This document shows, one piece after another, positions 22,909 through 32,735 of a DNA stretch of 64,000 nt. Below the pieces are notes generated by a model, which saw only the letters and a program-made list of their open reading frames with translations, searched no databases and was not told where the DNA came from. Position 1 is the first letter of the stretch, and the number at the start of each line of letters is the position of its first letter. The DNA is taken from NCBI RefSeq assembly GCF_014779595.1, contig NZ_JACXZT010000017.1, forward strand, positions 55,778 to 119,777. Reading direction: 5' to 3'. Position numbers and translations under genes: made by a program. The stretch is from Halomonas sp. ML-15 (GTDB lineage: Bacteria > Pseudomonadota > Gammaproteobacteria > Pseudomonadales > Halomonadaceae).

Positions 22909-24354
22909 TCAGGCCTCCTGGGCAGCGGGTTGAGCATCGAGCTGGCGCACGTCGACAAAGTGGCCGGCAATCGCCGCCGCCGCGGCCATCGCCGGGCTGA
23001 CCAGGTGGGTGCGACCGCCATAGCCCTGACGCCCCTCGAAGTTGCGGTTCGAGGTCGAGGCGCAGTGCTCGCCGGCACCCAGCTTGTCGGCGTTCATCGC
23101 CAGGCACATCGAGCAGCCCGGTTCGCGCCACTCGAAGCCAGCCTCGGTAAAGATCTTGTCGAGCCCCTCGGCCTCGGCCTGGCGCTTCACCAGCCCCGAG
23201 CCCGGGACCACCATGGCCAGTTGGATGGTACTGGCGACCTTCTTGCCCTTGGCGACCTTGGCCGCCTCGCGCAGATCTTCGATACGCGAGTTGGTGCAGG
23301 AGCCGATAAAGACCTTGTCGAGACGGATATCGGTAATCTTCTGCTTGGGCGTCAGGCCCATGTACTCCAGCGCCCGGGTGTAGCTGCGCTTGACGGTATC
23401 GTCGCTAGCACTGGACGGATCCGGCACTTCACCAGAGATCCCGGTGACCATTTCCGGGCTGGTGCCCCAGCTGACCTGCGGCTCGATGGTGGCGGCGTCG
23501 ATCTCCACCACCTTGTCGAAGGCGGCATCGGCGTCGGAGACCAGGCCACGCCAGTCGGCCACGGCGGCCTCCCACTGCTCGCCGCTCGGCGCGTAGGGGC
23601 GATTGGCGAGATATTCGATAGTGGTGTCGTCGACGGCAATCAGACCGACGCGTGCACCGGCCTCGATGGCCATGTTGCAGACCGTCATGCGGCCTTCCAT
23701 TGAGAGGCTGCGAATCGCGCTGCCGGCAAACTCGATGGCGTAGCCGGTGCCGCCGGCGGTGCCGATGTTGCCGATGATTGCCAGGACCACGTCCTTGGCG
23801 GTGACGCCGATGCCCAGTTCGCCCTCGACGCGCACCTGCATGTTCTTCATCTTTTGCGCCAGCAGGCACTGGGTGGCCAGCACGTGCTCCACCTCGGAGG
23901 TGCCGATGCCATGGGCCAGGGCCGCGAAGGCGCCGTGGGTGGCGGTGTGGGAGTCGCCGCAGACCACGGTCATGCCGGGCAGTGTCGCGCCCTGCTCCGG
24001 CCCGACCACGTGCACGATGCCCTGGCGTGCGTCGTTGATCTTGAACTCTTCGATGCCGAAGGCGGCGCAGTTGTCATCCAGGGTCTGAACCTGAATCAGC
24101 GACACCGGGTCCTTGATGCCGGCGTTACCCTCGGCACGCTCGATCACCGTGGTCGGCACGTTGTGATCGGGGGTGGCGAGGTTGGCGTCCAGCCGCCATG
24201 GCTTGCGGTTCGCCAGGCGCAGGCCCTCGAAGGCCTGGGGCGAGGTCACTTCGTGAAGCAGCTGACGATCGATGTAGATCAAGGCGGTGCCGTCGTCGCG
24301 CTCCTTGACCAGGTGCTGCGACCACAGCTTGTCGTAAAGGGTCTGGCCTGCCAT
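22909..24354 (-). CDS. leuC: 3-isopropylmalate dehydratase large subunit
   Basis: A 481-residue aconitase-family subunit with a 4Fe-4S cluster. The cluster cysteines are in [18 protein letters not shown] and [29 protein letters not shown] is another signature. It begins the leuCD(B) transcript, divergent from the LysR gene across 226 bp that should hold both promoters. The C-terminal tail is slightly longer than usual. Confidence 0.96.
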   Translation of the reverse strand: MAGQTLYDKLWSQHLVKERDDGTALIYIDRQLLHEVTSPQAFEGLRLANRKPWRLDANLATPDHNVPTTVIERAEGNAGIKDPVSLIQVQTLDDNCAAFGIEEFKINDARQGIVHVVGPEQGATLPGMTVVCGDSHTATHGAFAALAHGIGTSEVEHVLATQCLLAQKMKNMQVRVEGELGIGVTAKDVVLAIIGNIGTAGGTGYAIEFAGSAIRSLSMEGRMTVCNMAIEAGARVGLIAVDDTTIEYLANRPYAPSGEQWEAAVADWRGLVSDADAAFDKVVEIDAATIEPQVSWGTSPEMVTGISGEVPDPSSASDDTVKRSYTRALEYMGLTPKQKITDIRLDKVFIGSCTNSRIEDLREAAKVAKGKKVASTIQLAMVVPGSGLVKRQAEAEGLDKIFTEAGFEWREPGCSMCLAMNADKLGAGEHCASTSNRNFEGRQGYGGRTHLVSPAMAAAAAIAGHFVDVRQLDAQPAAQEA

Positions 24355-24580
24355 ATCGTTCTCCCGGGCTCTGGGGCCCTGTTCTCATCTGCTCGGTCTT
24401 GGATGATGTCACTCAAGTGCCGTTCTAGTCTCGCGGCTTGTCGGCGACAGGCCTGCGCCGCTATACGGTGGCGCTGAGGCTTGGCGCTTTTTCCTTACCA
24501 GCAGTGTCCTGCGGGTCGCTCATAAAATCAATTCATGTTATTCATACTTTGAATTCCCAAACGGAATACACGAGACGCCC

Positions 24581-25486
24581 ATGGATACCCAGAGCCTACA
24601 GGCTTTCCTGGCGGTGGCCGATCACGGCTCCTTCTCACTGGCCGGCGAGCAGCTGCACCTGACCCAGCCGGCGGTGAGCAAGCGCATTGCCAGCCTCGAG
24701 GACCAGATCGGCGCTCGGTTGTTCGACCGCATCAACCGCCGAGTATCGCTGACCGAGGCGGGCCATCTGCTGCTGCCGCGGGCGCGACAGATCCTGGTGA
24801 TGGTCGACGACAGTCGCCGCGCGCTCTCTAACCTGAGTGGCGACGTAGCCGGAAGCCTGACCATGGGCACCAGCCACCATATTGGTCTGCATCGCCTGCC
24901 GCCGCTGCTCAAGCGCTATACCCGCGCCCACCCCGGGGTGCGCCTGGATATGCGCTTCCTCGACTCCGAGCAGGCCTACCAGGAGGTACTCGACGGCGGA
25001 CTGGAAATTGCCGTGGTAACCCTGGCGCCGGTGCCCGACCCGCAGCTGACGGTGGTGCCAGTATGGGTCGACCGGCTGCGCTTCGTATGCGCCCCCGACC
25101 ACCCTCTGGCGCAGGGCGCGACGCCGCCGCTGACGGCACTCTCGGCCCACGACGCCGTGCTGCCCGGGCCACAGACCTTCACCCGCGGCATCGTGGTCGA
25201 CACCTTCGCCCGCGACGGCCTCGCTGTAAAAGTAGCCCTCTCCACCAACTACCTGGAGACACTCAAGATGATGGTCAGCATCGGCCTGGGCTGGAGCGTG
25301 CTGCCGGAGTCCTTGATCGACGACAATCTGCACGTGCTGGATATCGAGCACCTCCCCATCGAGCGCCCGCTGGGCTATCTGGTCCATACCAGCCGCACCC
25401 TTTCCAACGCCGCGCGCTCGATGCTGGCATTGCTGGATAGCGAGCGCACGGCGCTCAGCCATGGCGACACAGACCGCACCTCGTGA
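24581..25486 (+). CDS. LysR-family transcriptional regulator beside leuC
   Basis: A 301-residue LysR regulator. The N-terminal winged HTH covers about residues 1-60 (FLAVADHGSFSLAGEQLHL, then QPAVSKRIASLE), and the effector-binding domain about 90-295. It is divergent from leuC, an arrangement also found in Pseudomonas, where a LysR gene adjoins leuC. It may control the leu genes or another target; the ligand cannot be read. A control over the downstream Rieske operon is less likely because that operon carries its own AraC regulator. Confidence 0.88.
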   Translation: MDTQSLQAFLAVADHGSFSLAGEQLHLTQPAVSKRIASLEDQIGARLFDRINRRVSLTEAGHLLLPRARQILVMVDDSRRALSNLSGDVAGSLTMGTSHHIGLHRLPPLLKRYTRAHPGVRLDMRFLDSEQAYQEVLDGGLEIAVVTLAPVPDPQLTVVPVWVDRLRFVCAPDHPLAQGATPPLTALSAHDAVLPGPQTFTRGIVVDTFARDGLAVKVALSTNYLETLKMMVSIGLGWSVLPESLIDDNLHVLDIEHLPIERPLGYLVHTSRTLSNAARSMLALLDSERTALSHGDTDRTS

Positions 25487-25586
25487 TGTCGCTTTTCATC
25501 AGATCATCGACACAGTCATGCAACTGTTTGCGGCATACATCTGATAAATAACGACAGAGATGCGTCTTAAAAGATCAATACGCTTT

Positions 25587-25599
25587 CGACGCAGCGTCG
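25587..25599 (+). promoter_or_regulatory. Small perfect palindrome before the Rieske operon
   Basis: cgacgc and gcgtcg flank a single A, a 13-bp perfect palindrome 78 bp before the Rieske gene. It could be an operator half-site cluster for the operon's AraC regulator. No direct evidence. Confidence 0.35.
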
Positions 25600-25604
25600 T
25601 AAAA

Positions 25605-25667
25605 CCTCATGCCTCTTCGAGGTAGCGGCCTAGCCTTAGGGCTATCCCTGACCGCTACAGCATGAGG
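25605..25667 (+). promoter_or_regulatory. Long nested stem-loop covering the Rieske gene ribosome-binding site
   Basis: Three nested complementary pairs: cctcatgc (25605-25612) with gcatgagg (25660-25667), gtagcgg (25622-25628) with ccgctac (25652-25658), and tagcc (25631-25635) with ggcta (25640-25644). The outer right arm includes part of the AGGAG ribosome site (25665-25669) before the ATG at 25678. Folding would hide the ribosome site, so this may be a translation switch. Confidence 0.6.
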
Positions 25668-25677
25668 AGCCAGACCC

Positions 25678-26832
25678 ATGACGGACCGGATTCCGATCCA
25701 GCAGTGGGACGAACAGTCCGCAGAGACGGCCGTTACCCTGCCTTCCCGCTACTTCCATGACGAGGCCATCTTCGCCGAGGAGCGCGAGCGAATCTTCATG
25801 CAGGCCTGGCACTTCGGCTGCCATGTCAACGAACTCGGCGAGGCGGGCGCCTTCGTGGTACGCGATATCTTCCAGCAGAGCGTGATTCTGATGCGTGACC
25901 GCCAGGGCGAGATCCACGCGTTCCACAACGTTTGTCAGCATCGTGGCAATCGCCTGCTGAGCGAGACCCGTGGCGTCAACAAGGGCGTGATTCGCTGCGC
26001 CTACCACTCCTGGTGCTATGGCCAGGACGGCGCCCTGCGCAGCGCCCCGCGCAGCGAGCGCCTGGCCGGCTTCGACAAGACGCAGCACACCATCCCGCCC
26101 GTGCGCATGGAGATCTTCGCCGACTGCGTGTTCTTCAACTTCGCCCCTGATGCGCCCTCGATGCAGACGCTGTTTCCCGGTGCCGACCAGGCCATGCGCG
26201 AGGCGATACCCGATCTCGACAAGATGCAGTTGGTCGAGGAGGACGATGTCATCGTCCCAGCCAACTGGAAGGTGATCATGGACAACTCCATCGAGGGCTA
26301 TCACTTCCAGCTCTCGGGGCCTTGTCACGTCGACCTCGCCGCCCTGATCGACTTCGCCGGGTATCGGCTGCGTCAGTTCGACCACTGGTGGACCTACGGC
26401 GCGCCACCCAACCCCGACACCACCCAGGCCTACGGCAAGCCGTTGGCACGCCGCCCCGAGTCGGGCGACGGCTTCTTCAACATCGGCATCTGGCCGCACA
26501 ACACCTTCTACCAGTTCCCGTTCACACAGTGCCTGGGCACCTTCATGATGATCCCGCTGGACAGCGAGCGCAGCCTGCTGCGCTTCGGCTACTACAGCGC
26601 CCAGCAGCCGATCTCCGAGGTTTCCCGGGCCAGCATCGAGTGGATGAGCAATGATCTGGGTCCGGAGGACATCGAGCTCAATGTCACCGTGCAACAGGGC
26701 CTGCACTCGCTGGGGTACAACCAGGGGCGCTACATGATCGATGCCGAGCGCAGCAACGAAAGTGAACACCTGGTGCACCACTTCCACCGCCTGGTATTTC
26801 GTGCCTTGCACCCCGAGGCGAGTCGCTTATGA
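25678..26832 (+). CDS. Rieske-type non-heme iron oxygenase, alpha subunit
   Basis: A 384-residue ring-hydroxylating-type oxygenase. The Rieske 2Fe-2S ligands are in CQHRGN and CAYHSWCYG (about residues 87-110). The mononuclear iron site is in DNSIEGYHFQLSGPCH (about 201-216). Members that act on quaternary amines include glycine-betaine and carnitine monooxygenases (GbcA, CntA). Its partner reductase is the gene at 30268. With a betaine-type binding protein, GMC dehydrogenase and aldehyde dehydrogenase in the same operon, a quaternary amine or related osmolyte is the likely substrate. It overlaps the SDR gene by 4 bp. Exact substrate is not readable. Confidence 0.88.
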   Translation: MTDRIPIQQWDEQSAETAVTLPSRYFHDEAIFAEERERIFMQAWHFGCHVNELGEAGAFVVRDIFQQSVILMRDRQGEIHAFHNVCQHRGNRLLSETRGVNKGVIRCAYHSWCYGQDGALRSAPRSERLAGFDKTQHTIPPVRMEIFADCVFFNFAPDAPSMQTLFPGADQAMREAIPDLDKMQLVEEDDVIVPANWKVIMDNSIEGYHFQLSGPCHVDLAALIDFAGYRLRQFDHWWTYGAPPNPDTTQAYGKPLARRPESGDGFFNIGIWPHNTFYQFPFTQCLGTFMMIPLDSERSLLRFGYYSAQQPISEVSRASIEWMSNDLGPEDIELNVTVQQGLHSLGYNQGRYMIDAERSNESEHLVHHFHRLVFRALHPEASRL

Positions 26833-27596
26833 GCGATACTGCTGACGGTGAGTTCCACGGCCGCCGTGTGCTGATCACCGGCGGTGCCCGCGGCATCGGC
26901 GCCGCCACCGCCGAGCTGCTGCTGAGGCGTGGTGCGAGAGTCGCCATCGGCGCACGCAGCGAGGCCTCGGTGGCGGCGTTCAACACAGGACGCGACACCC
27001 CGGCCCTGGCCGCGGTGGGCGAACTACGCGATCGCGAAAGTTGCCAGCGGGTCGTGGACAGCGCCTGCGAGCGGCTCGGCGGGCTCGACTGCCTGATCAA
27101 CTGTGCCGGGGTATTCGAGGAAGTGGCCTTCGAAGCGGTCACTCAGCAGCACTGGGACGATACCTGTCAGATCAACGTTGCCGGCACTTTCTTCGCCATT
27201 CAGGCGGCGCTACCCGCGCTGGAGGCGAGTGGCGGCAACGTGGTCAACCTCGGCTCCGATGCCGGGCTGATCGGCTACCCCCCCAGCAGCGTCTACTCCG
27301 GCGCCAAGGCGGCAGTGGTCAACCTGACCCGCGCCCTGGCCCTGGAACTGGCCGGTCGCATCCGACTCAACTGCGTCTGCCCCGGCAACGTGGCCACCGA
27401 GATGATCGACCGCGCCGCACAGCGCAGTGTCGACCCTACCGCCTACCTGGCCAGCGCCCATGCCCGCGCCCCGATGGGGCGCATGGCAGAGCCTGGCGAG
27501 GTCGCAGAAGCGATTCTCTACCTCGCCTCGCCCCGGGCCAGCTTCACCCACGGCGCCATTCTCAGCGTCGACGGCGGCGGCGTGTGCGGCTTCTAA
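26829..27596 (+). CDS. Short-chain dehydrogenase/reductase
   Basis: A 255-residue classical SDR. The cofactor motif is TGGARGIGAA near the N-terminus, with NCAGVFEE in the middle, the catalytic YSGAKAA (Tyr and Lys) and a C-terminal DGGGVCGF. It interconverts an alcohol and a ketone or aldehyde with NAD(P). It overlaps the Rieske gene by 4 bp, so the product of the oxygenase or an intermediate alcohol is a likely substrate. Confidence 0.9.
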   Translation: MSDTADGEFHGRRVLITGGARGIGAATAELLLRRGARVAIGARSEASVAAFNTGRDTPALAAVGELRDRESCQRVVDSACERLGGLDCLINCAGVFEEVAFEAVTQQHWDDTCQINVAGTFFAIQAALPALEASGGNVVNLGSDAGLIGYPPSSVYSGAKAAVVNLTRALALELAGRIRLNCVCPGNVATEMIDRAAQRSVDPTAYLASAHARAPMGRMAEPGEVAEAILYLASPRASFTHGAILSVDGGGVCGF

Positions 27597-27641
27597 CCAC
27601 TCCCCTGCACGACAACCCTATAATACGAGGAGAACCCGACC

Positions 27642-28568
27642 ATGCGTCATTCAGCACTGCCCACCCTCTTGTCCAGCTTGACCGCCGGCGCCCTGTTTCT
27701 GGCACCGCTCGCCGCCCAGGCCGAGACGATCCGATTCGCTACGCCTCAGTGGCCCGGGGCCACGGTCAAGTCCGAGGTCACCCGCCAGTTGGTCGAGTCC
27801 CTGGGCTATACGGCCACACTCCAGGAAGCCAGCTCCTCGATCATCCTTGGCGCTATGGCCAGTGGTGACCTGGATATCAACATGGCGCTATGGCGGCCCT
27901 CCCAGAGCGGCATGCTCGACCCACGCCTGGAGAGCGGAGAGCTGATCGAGCTGACCGAGAACATCGAAGACGCGCGCTTCCAGCTCGCAGTGCCAGGCTT
28001 CGTCTGGGAGGCCGGCGTGCGCTCGATGGCCGATCTGGCAGAACATGGCGAACGCTTCAGCCATACCTTCTACGGCATCGAGCCTGGCAACGTCGGCAAC
28101 GAGCTGATGCAGGAGGCGATCGACGACGACACCTATGGGCTGAACGGTTGGCGGGTCGTGGCTTCCAGCGAGGCGGGCATGATGTCCCAGGTGGAAACCA
28201 GCATCACCGACGAGGAATGGATCGCCTTCCTCGGCTGGGAACCGCACTGGATGAACATCGACTTCGAGATCCGCTACCTGGAAGACCCGGAAAATCTGTG
28301 GGGCGATGCCAGTTCGGTCTCCACCGTGGTTGCCGCTGACTTCGTCGAGCGTCATCCCAACCTGACCCGTCTGCTGGAGCAGATCGTGCTGCCCATCGAG
28401 GTCCAGGATGCCTGGGTCTACGACTACAGCCGCCGCAACGTGCCCCTCGAAGAAGTGGCAAGCCAATGGCTCGCTGACAACCCCGACGTGGTGCTGGGCT
28501 GGCTCGAGGGCGTGACCAGCGCCGACGGCGAGCAGGATGCCGCCGATCGTTATCACGACACGTATTGA
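27642..28568 (+). CDS. Glycine-betaine-type ABC substrate-binding protein
   Basis: A 308-residue periplasmic binding protein of the OpuAC/ProX type. The signal peptide is residues 1-27, ending in APLAAQA. ETIRFATPQWPGATVKSEV begins the mature fold; FLGWEPHWMN has the aromatic residues expected for a quaternary ammonium box. AGGAG lies before the ATG. No permease or ATPase gene accompanies it, so it must use a transporter encoded elsewhere or act as a sensor. It points to a betaine- or carnitine-like substrate for the operon. Confidence 0.85.
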   Translation: MRHSALPTLLSSLTAGALFLAPLAAQAETIRFATPQWPGATVKSEVTRQLVESLGYTATLQEASSSIILGAMASGDLDINMALWRPSQSGMLDPRLESGELIELTENIEDARFQLAVPGFVWEAGVRSMADLAEHGERFSHTFYGIEPGNVGNELMQEAIDDDTYGLNGWRVVASSEAGMMSQVETSITDEEWIAFLGWEPHWMNIDFEIRYLEDPENLWGDASSVSTVVAADFVERHPNLTRLLEQIVLPIEVQDAWVYDYSRRNVPLEEVASQWLADNPDVVLGWLEGVTSADGEQDAADRYHDTY

Positions 28569-28594
28569 ACCCATCACCGTGGCGAGACTCTGGC

Positions 28595-30259
28595 ATGACT
28601 GACCCCGCGTCATACGACTACATCATCGTCGGCGCCGGCTCGGCCGGCTGCGTGCTGGCCGACCGGCTCAGCGCCGACGGCCGCCACCGGATACTGCTGA
28701 TCGAAGCGGGCCCACGTGACGCCTCCTGGACCATCGACATGCCCGCCGCTATGGGCGCCGCCATCGATGGCCCACGCTTCAACTGGCACTATCACTCCGG
28801 CCCAGAGCCCCATCTCGACGAGCGCTATATCGCCACCCCGCGCGGCAAGACCCTGGGTGGCTCGTCGTCGATCAACGGCATGGTCTATATTCGCGGTCAC
28901 GCCCGCGACTATGACCACTGGGCCGCCAGTGGCTGCCCCGGCTGGAGTTACGCCGAGGTGCTGCCCTACTTTCGCCGCGCAGAATCCCACGAGCTAGGTG
29001 GCGACGACTACCACGGCGAAGATGGACCGCTAAGGGTCAGCGCCGGCCGACCATACGATCCGTTGGCGCGCGCCTTTCTCAACGCCGGGGTCGAGGCCGG
29101 CTATCCCTATACCGAGGATCCCAACGGCTACTGCCAGGAGGGCATGGGCCGCGTCGATCGCACCACCTACCGCGGCCGGCGCTGGAGTACCGCCCGCGGC
29201 TATCTGGCCCGCGCCAGGCCGCGGGACAACCTCAGCGTGATCACCGAGGCCCAGGTCGAACGCGTGCTATTCGACGCCGTTCGCGCCCAGGGCGTGAGCT
29301 ATCGCGTCGCAGGCGAGACCCGCCGTGCCACTGCTACACGCGAGGTTATCCTCGCCGCCGGGGCTATCAATACCCCGCAACTGCTGATGCTATCCGGCAT
29401 CGGTGCTGAGGAGGCCCTGGCGTCGCATGGCATCGACTGTCGCCATCCACTCCCTGGGGTCGGTCAGCGGCTCAGTGACCACCCCGACAGCGTGGTCGCC
29501 TACCATGCCAAACAGCCGGTCTCCATCGCCCCCTGGACCCATGCGCCTCGCAAGTGGTGGCTTGGGGTGCAGTGGTTCTGTCGCCACACCGGACTAGCGG
29601 CCAGCAATCAGTTCGATGCCGGCGCCTTCATCCGCTCCCGTGCCGGGGTCGAGCACCCCGATATTCAGCTCACCTTCATGTCCGCGGCAGTACCGCCGGG
29701 CTCGGTGGCGCCACTTCGCGAGCACGCCTTTCAGGTGCATATCGACCTGATGCGCCCCACCAGCCTCGGCCACGTGAGTCTGCGCAGCGCCGATCCGGGG
29801 GAGGCCCCGGCAATCGTTTTCAACTACCTGGCCAGCCAGCGTGACCGCGCGGATATGCGCAGCGCCGTGCGTCTGGTGCGCGAGATCATCGCCCAGCCCG
29901 CCTTTGACGGCCTGCGCGGCGAAGAGATCTCGCCCGGGGCACACATCGACAGCGATGCCGACCTTGACGCCTGGGCGCGGCGCACCACCGAGACCGGCTA
30001 CCACGCCGCAGGCACCTGCAAGATGGGGCCCGTGGGCGATCCCGAGGCGGTGGTCGACCCCGAGCTGCGCGTCCACGGCCTGGAGGGGCTGCGCGTGGTC
30101 GATGCCTCGATCATGCCGCGCATCGTCAGCGGCAATACCAATGCCCCCACGGTGATGATCGCCGAAAAGGCCAGCGACATGCTGCTCGGCAACGCTCCCC
30201 TGCCGCCCAGCGAGGCAGCGACCTGGATCCACCCCGAATGGCAACATCGGCAACGCTAG
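28595..30259 (+). CDS. GMC-family FAD oxidoreductase (choline dehydrogenase-like)
   Basis: A 554-residue glucose-methanol-choline oxidoreductase. The FAD motif is YIIVGAGSAGCVLADRL at the N-terminus; GKTLGGSSSINGMVYIRGH is the first GMC signature and ILAAGAINTPQLLMLSGIG the second. The catalytic His region is YHAAGTCKMG and NTNAPTVMIAEKASD closes the fold. It oxidises an alcohol to an aldehyde. It could be BetA-like, but the operon is not the betIBA type. The ATG at 28595 (MTDPAS) is preferred to 28565, which overlaps the previous gene. Confidence 0.9.
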   Translation: MTDPASYDYIIVGAGSAGCVLADRLSADGRHRILLIEAGPRDASWTIDMPAAMGAAIDGPRFNWHYHSGPEPHLDERYIATPRGKTLGGSSSINGMVYIRGHARDYDHWAASGCPGWSYAEVLPYFRRAESHELGGDDYHGEDGPLRVSAGRPYDPLARAFLNAGVEAGYPYTEDPNGYCQEGMGRVDRTTYRGRRWSTARGYLARARPRDNLSVITEAQVERVLFDAVRAQGVSYRVAGETRRATATREVILAAGAINTPQLLMLSGIGAEEALASHGIDCRHPLPGVGQRLSDHPDSVVAYHAKQPVSIAPWTHAPRKWWLGVQWFCRHTGLAASNQFDAGAFIRSRAGVEHPDIQLTFMSAAVPPGSVAPLREHAFQVHIDLMRPTSLGHVSLRSADPGEAPAIVFNYLASQRDRADMRSAVRLVREIIAQPAFDGLRGEEISPGAHIDSDADLDAWARRTTETGYHAAGTCKMGPVGDPEAVVDPELRVHGLEGLRVVDASIMPRIVSGNTNAPTVMIAEKASDMLLGNAPLPPSEAATWIHPEWQHRQR

Positions 30260-30267
30260 AGGCTCCC

Positions 30268-31218
30268 ATGCACGACGCTCTACGCCTGGAAATCCGTCAC
30301 CACCAAGCCCTCGGCGAGCGCCTATACCGACTCGACCTGGCGGCAAGTGACGGGGCTACCCTGCCGCCGGCCCCGCCGGGAGCGCACCTGGCACTCACCC
30401 TGCCCGACGGGATGATTCGCCACTATTCGCTGCTCGATGGTGCCGATGACGGGATCTACCGCATCGCCGTGCTCCACGAGCGCGACTCCCGCGGCGGTTC
30501 GGCATGGCTCGCCGAGCAAGCCATGCCGGGCACCAGGCTGATCGCCAGCGGACCACACGACCGCTTTCCCCTCGATGAGCACGCCACGCACCACTGTCTG
30601 GTCGGCGCTGGGATCGGCATCACCCCGCTGGTCGCCATGGCGCGACGCTTGCACGCCCTGGGTGCCAGCCGCGAGCTGCACTATCTGGTCCGCCATCGTC
30701 GTCAGGCGATCTTTGCCGCAGCGCTGGCGCCGCTCTTTCCGCCCGGCAAGCTGCATCTGCATGTTTCCGGGGAGCAGGGGCGCCCACGACTCGAGGCGCT
30801 TTTGGCGGCGCCTAGCGCCACCTCCCGCGTCTATGCCTGCGGCCCCGCCTCGTTGCTCGACGAGTTGGAGCATATCGCCACCGAATGGCCAGCAGGCTGT
30901 CTGCGCCTGGAGCGCTTCCATAACGCCGCCACGCCAAGCGACGCCCCTCGGGCCGCCTGCGAAGTGATTCTCGACGCCAGCGGCAAACGCTTCACGCTGG
31001 CCCCGGACCAATCCCTTATCGACGCCCTGGAGGCACACGGCGTGGCCCCGCCACGCCTGTGCTGCGAAGGCGTCTGCGGTACCTGTGCCACGCCGCTGCT
31101 GGAGGGCGACGTGGAGCATCTCGACGCCGTGCAATCCAACGCCGAGAAGGCCCTAAACGACCTGATCTACCCCTGCGTGTCGCGTCCCCGCGGACCGCGT
31201 CTCGTTCTTGACCTCTAA
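30268..31218 (+). CDS. Ferredoxin-type oxygenase reductase
   Basis: A 316-residue iron-sulfur flavoprotein: FAD/FMN-binding domain (about 1-100, with RHYSLLDG), NAD-binding domain (about 105-215, with GAGIGITPLVAM and YACGP) and a C-terminal plant-type 2Fe-2S domain (CCEGVCGTC, last Cys in YPCVS). It is the expected electron donor of the Rieske oxygenase at 25678. AGAGG lies before the ATG at 30268; an earlier ATG inside the GMC gene is less likely. VanB/PobB and CntB-type proteins share this order. Confidence 0.9.
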   Translation: MHDALRLEIRHHQALGERLYRLDLAASDGATLPPAPPGAHLALTLPDGMIRHYSLLDGADDGIYRIAVLHERDSRGGSAWLAEQAMPGTRLIASGPHDRFPLDEHATHHCLVGAGIGITPLVAMARRLHALGASRELHYLVRHRRQAIFAAALAPLFPPGKLHLHVSGEQGRPRLEALLAAPSATSRVYACGPASLLDELEHIATEWPAGCLRLERFHNAATPSDAPRAACEVILDASGKRFTLAPDQSLIDALEAHGVAPPRLCCEGVCGTCATPLLEGDVEHLDAVQSNAEKALNDLIYPCVSRPRGPRLVLDL

Positions 31219-31230
31219 GTGGAGCCCCAC

Positions 31231-32715
31231 ATGCCTCATAGCCACCACGACTGGCAACGTCTCGCCGCCGAGCTGACAGCGGACGGCCGCGCCTTCATCG
31301 ACGGCCAGCGCCAGGCGGCCCAGGCCGGCGACTGGCTAGACTCCCTCAACCCCATGGGCGGCCCGCCCGTGGCGCGCATTGCCGCGGGCACCGCCGCGGA
31401 CATCGACCTGGCCGTGGCCGCCGCCCGCCGCAGCTTCGCTGCCGGCGACTGGTCGCGGGCCGCACCTTCTGAGCGCCGCCAGGTTCTGCAGGCAATCGCC
31501 GCGGGGCTGCGCGTGCACGCCGAGACGCTGGCCCTGCTCGACTGTCTGGAAGTTGGCAAGCGCATCGACGAGGCCCTCGACGATGTCGAGGAGTCCGCCC
31601 GGCTGTTCGACTGGTACGCCGAGGTGCAGGACAAGTGGTATGACGCCCTGGCCCCGTCGCCGCCGGGCGTGCAGGCCAGCATGCGCCATGAGCCGCTGGG
31701 CGTGATCGGCGCGGTGGTGCCCTGGAACTACCCCCTGCACAACGCTTGCGTCAAGCTGGCGCCGGCGCTGGCCGCCGGCAATAGCGTGGTACTCAAGCCC
31801 GCCGAGGAGTCATCGCTGTCGGCGCTGCGCCTCGCCGAGCTGTGCGAAGCCGCGGGTCTGCCGCAGGGGGTGATCAATGTGGTGCCCGGGCACGGCCACC
31901 AGGCCGGCGAAGCGCTGGGCCGAAATGCCGACGTCGATGCCATCGGCTTCACCGGCTCCAGCGAGATCGGCAAACGCTTCATGGTCTATGCCGGCGAGTC
32001 CAACATGAAACCGGTATGGCTGGAATGTGGGGGCAAGAGCCCGCATCTGGTGTTCGCCGATGCCGGGGATCTGGAGGAGGTCGCCGATGCCGTGGCCGCT
32101 GGCATCTTCACCAATGCCGGCCAGGTATGCTCGGCACATTCGCGGCTGCTGGTACAGCGCGAGCTGGCCGAGCCACTGATCGAGGCGCTCTGCCGTCGCG
32201 CCGAGTCACTGATCATGGGTGACCCCCTCGATCCTGCCACCACCCTCGGGCCGCTGGTCAGCCAAGCCCAGAACGACAAGGTCTGCGACTACTTGCGCCT
32301 GGGGCGCGACGAGGCGACGCTGGCCTGCGGAGGCGAGCCCCGCGAGGCGGACGGCGGCCGCCTGTTCGTGGAGCCGACGATCTTTGCCGACGTCACTCCA
32401 GGCCGCCGCCTGTTTCGCGAGGAGATCTTCGGCCCGGTCCTGACGGTAACGCCTTTCGACGACGAAGCGCAGGCCGTGGCACTGGCCAACGACAGCGATT
32501 ACGGCCTGGCGGCCTCGCTGTGGACCTGCGACCTGGGGCGTGCTCACCGCCTGTGTGATCGGCTGCAGGCCGGCACCGTCACGGTCAATGGCGTGGATGC
32601 CGTGAGCCTGCAGACCACCTTCGGCGGGTTCAAACAGTCGGGCATCGGTCGCGACTACGCCCTCGCCGGTATGCAAAAATACATGGCCGTCAAAACGCGC
32701 TGGATTCAGTATTGA
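31231..32715 (+). CDS. NAD(P)-dependent aldehyde dehydrogenase
   Basis: A 494-residue aldehyde dehydrogenase. VVPWNYPLHNACVKLAPAL and GFTGSSEIGKRFM bind the cofactor; LECGGKSPHLVF has the general base Glu and NAGQVCSAHSRL the catalytic Cys. It should oxidise the aldehyde made by the GMC enzyme or oxygenase. It is similar in layout to BetB-type enzymes but the substrate is not fixed by sequence. GGAG six bases before the ATG at 31231 supports this start over a GTG at 31219. Confidence 0.92.
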   Translation: MPHSHHDWQRLAAELTADGRAFIDGQRQAAQAGDWLDSLNPMGGPPVARIAAGTAADIDLAVAAARRSFAAGDWSRAAPSERRQVLQAIAAGLRVHAETLALLDCLEVGKRIDEALDDVEESARLFDWYAEVQDKWYDALAPSPPGVQASMRHEPLGVIGAVVPWNYPLHNACVKLAPALAAGNSVVLKPAEESSLSALRLAELCEAAGLPQGVINVVPGHGHQAGEALGRNADVDAIGFTGSSEIGKRFMVYAGESNMKPVWLECGGKSPHLVFADAGDLEEVADAVAAGIFTNAGQVCSAHSRLLVQRELAEPLIEALCRRAESLIMGDPLDPATTLGPLVSQAQNDKVCDYLRLGRDEATLACGGEPREADGGRLFVEPTIFADVTPGRRLFREEIFGPVLTVTPFDDEAQAVALANDSDYGLAASLWTCDLGRAHRLCDRLQAGTVTVNGVDAVSLQTTFGGFKQSGIGRDYALAGMQKYMAVKTRWIQY

Positions 32716-32735
32716 GTCCCTGACAGGAGTTCTCC

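Noticed and set aside
25642..26811. 389-codon open frame antisense to the Rieske oxygenase
   Set aside because: The plus-strand frame carries both iron sites and overlaps its neighbour correctly; the antisense frame has no recognisable domain.
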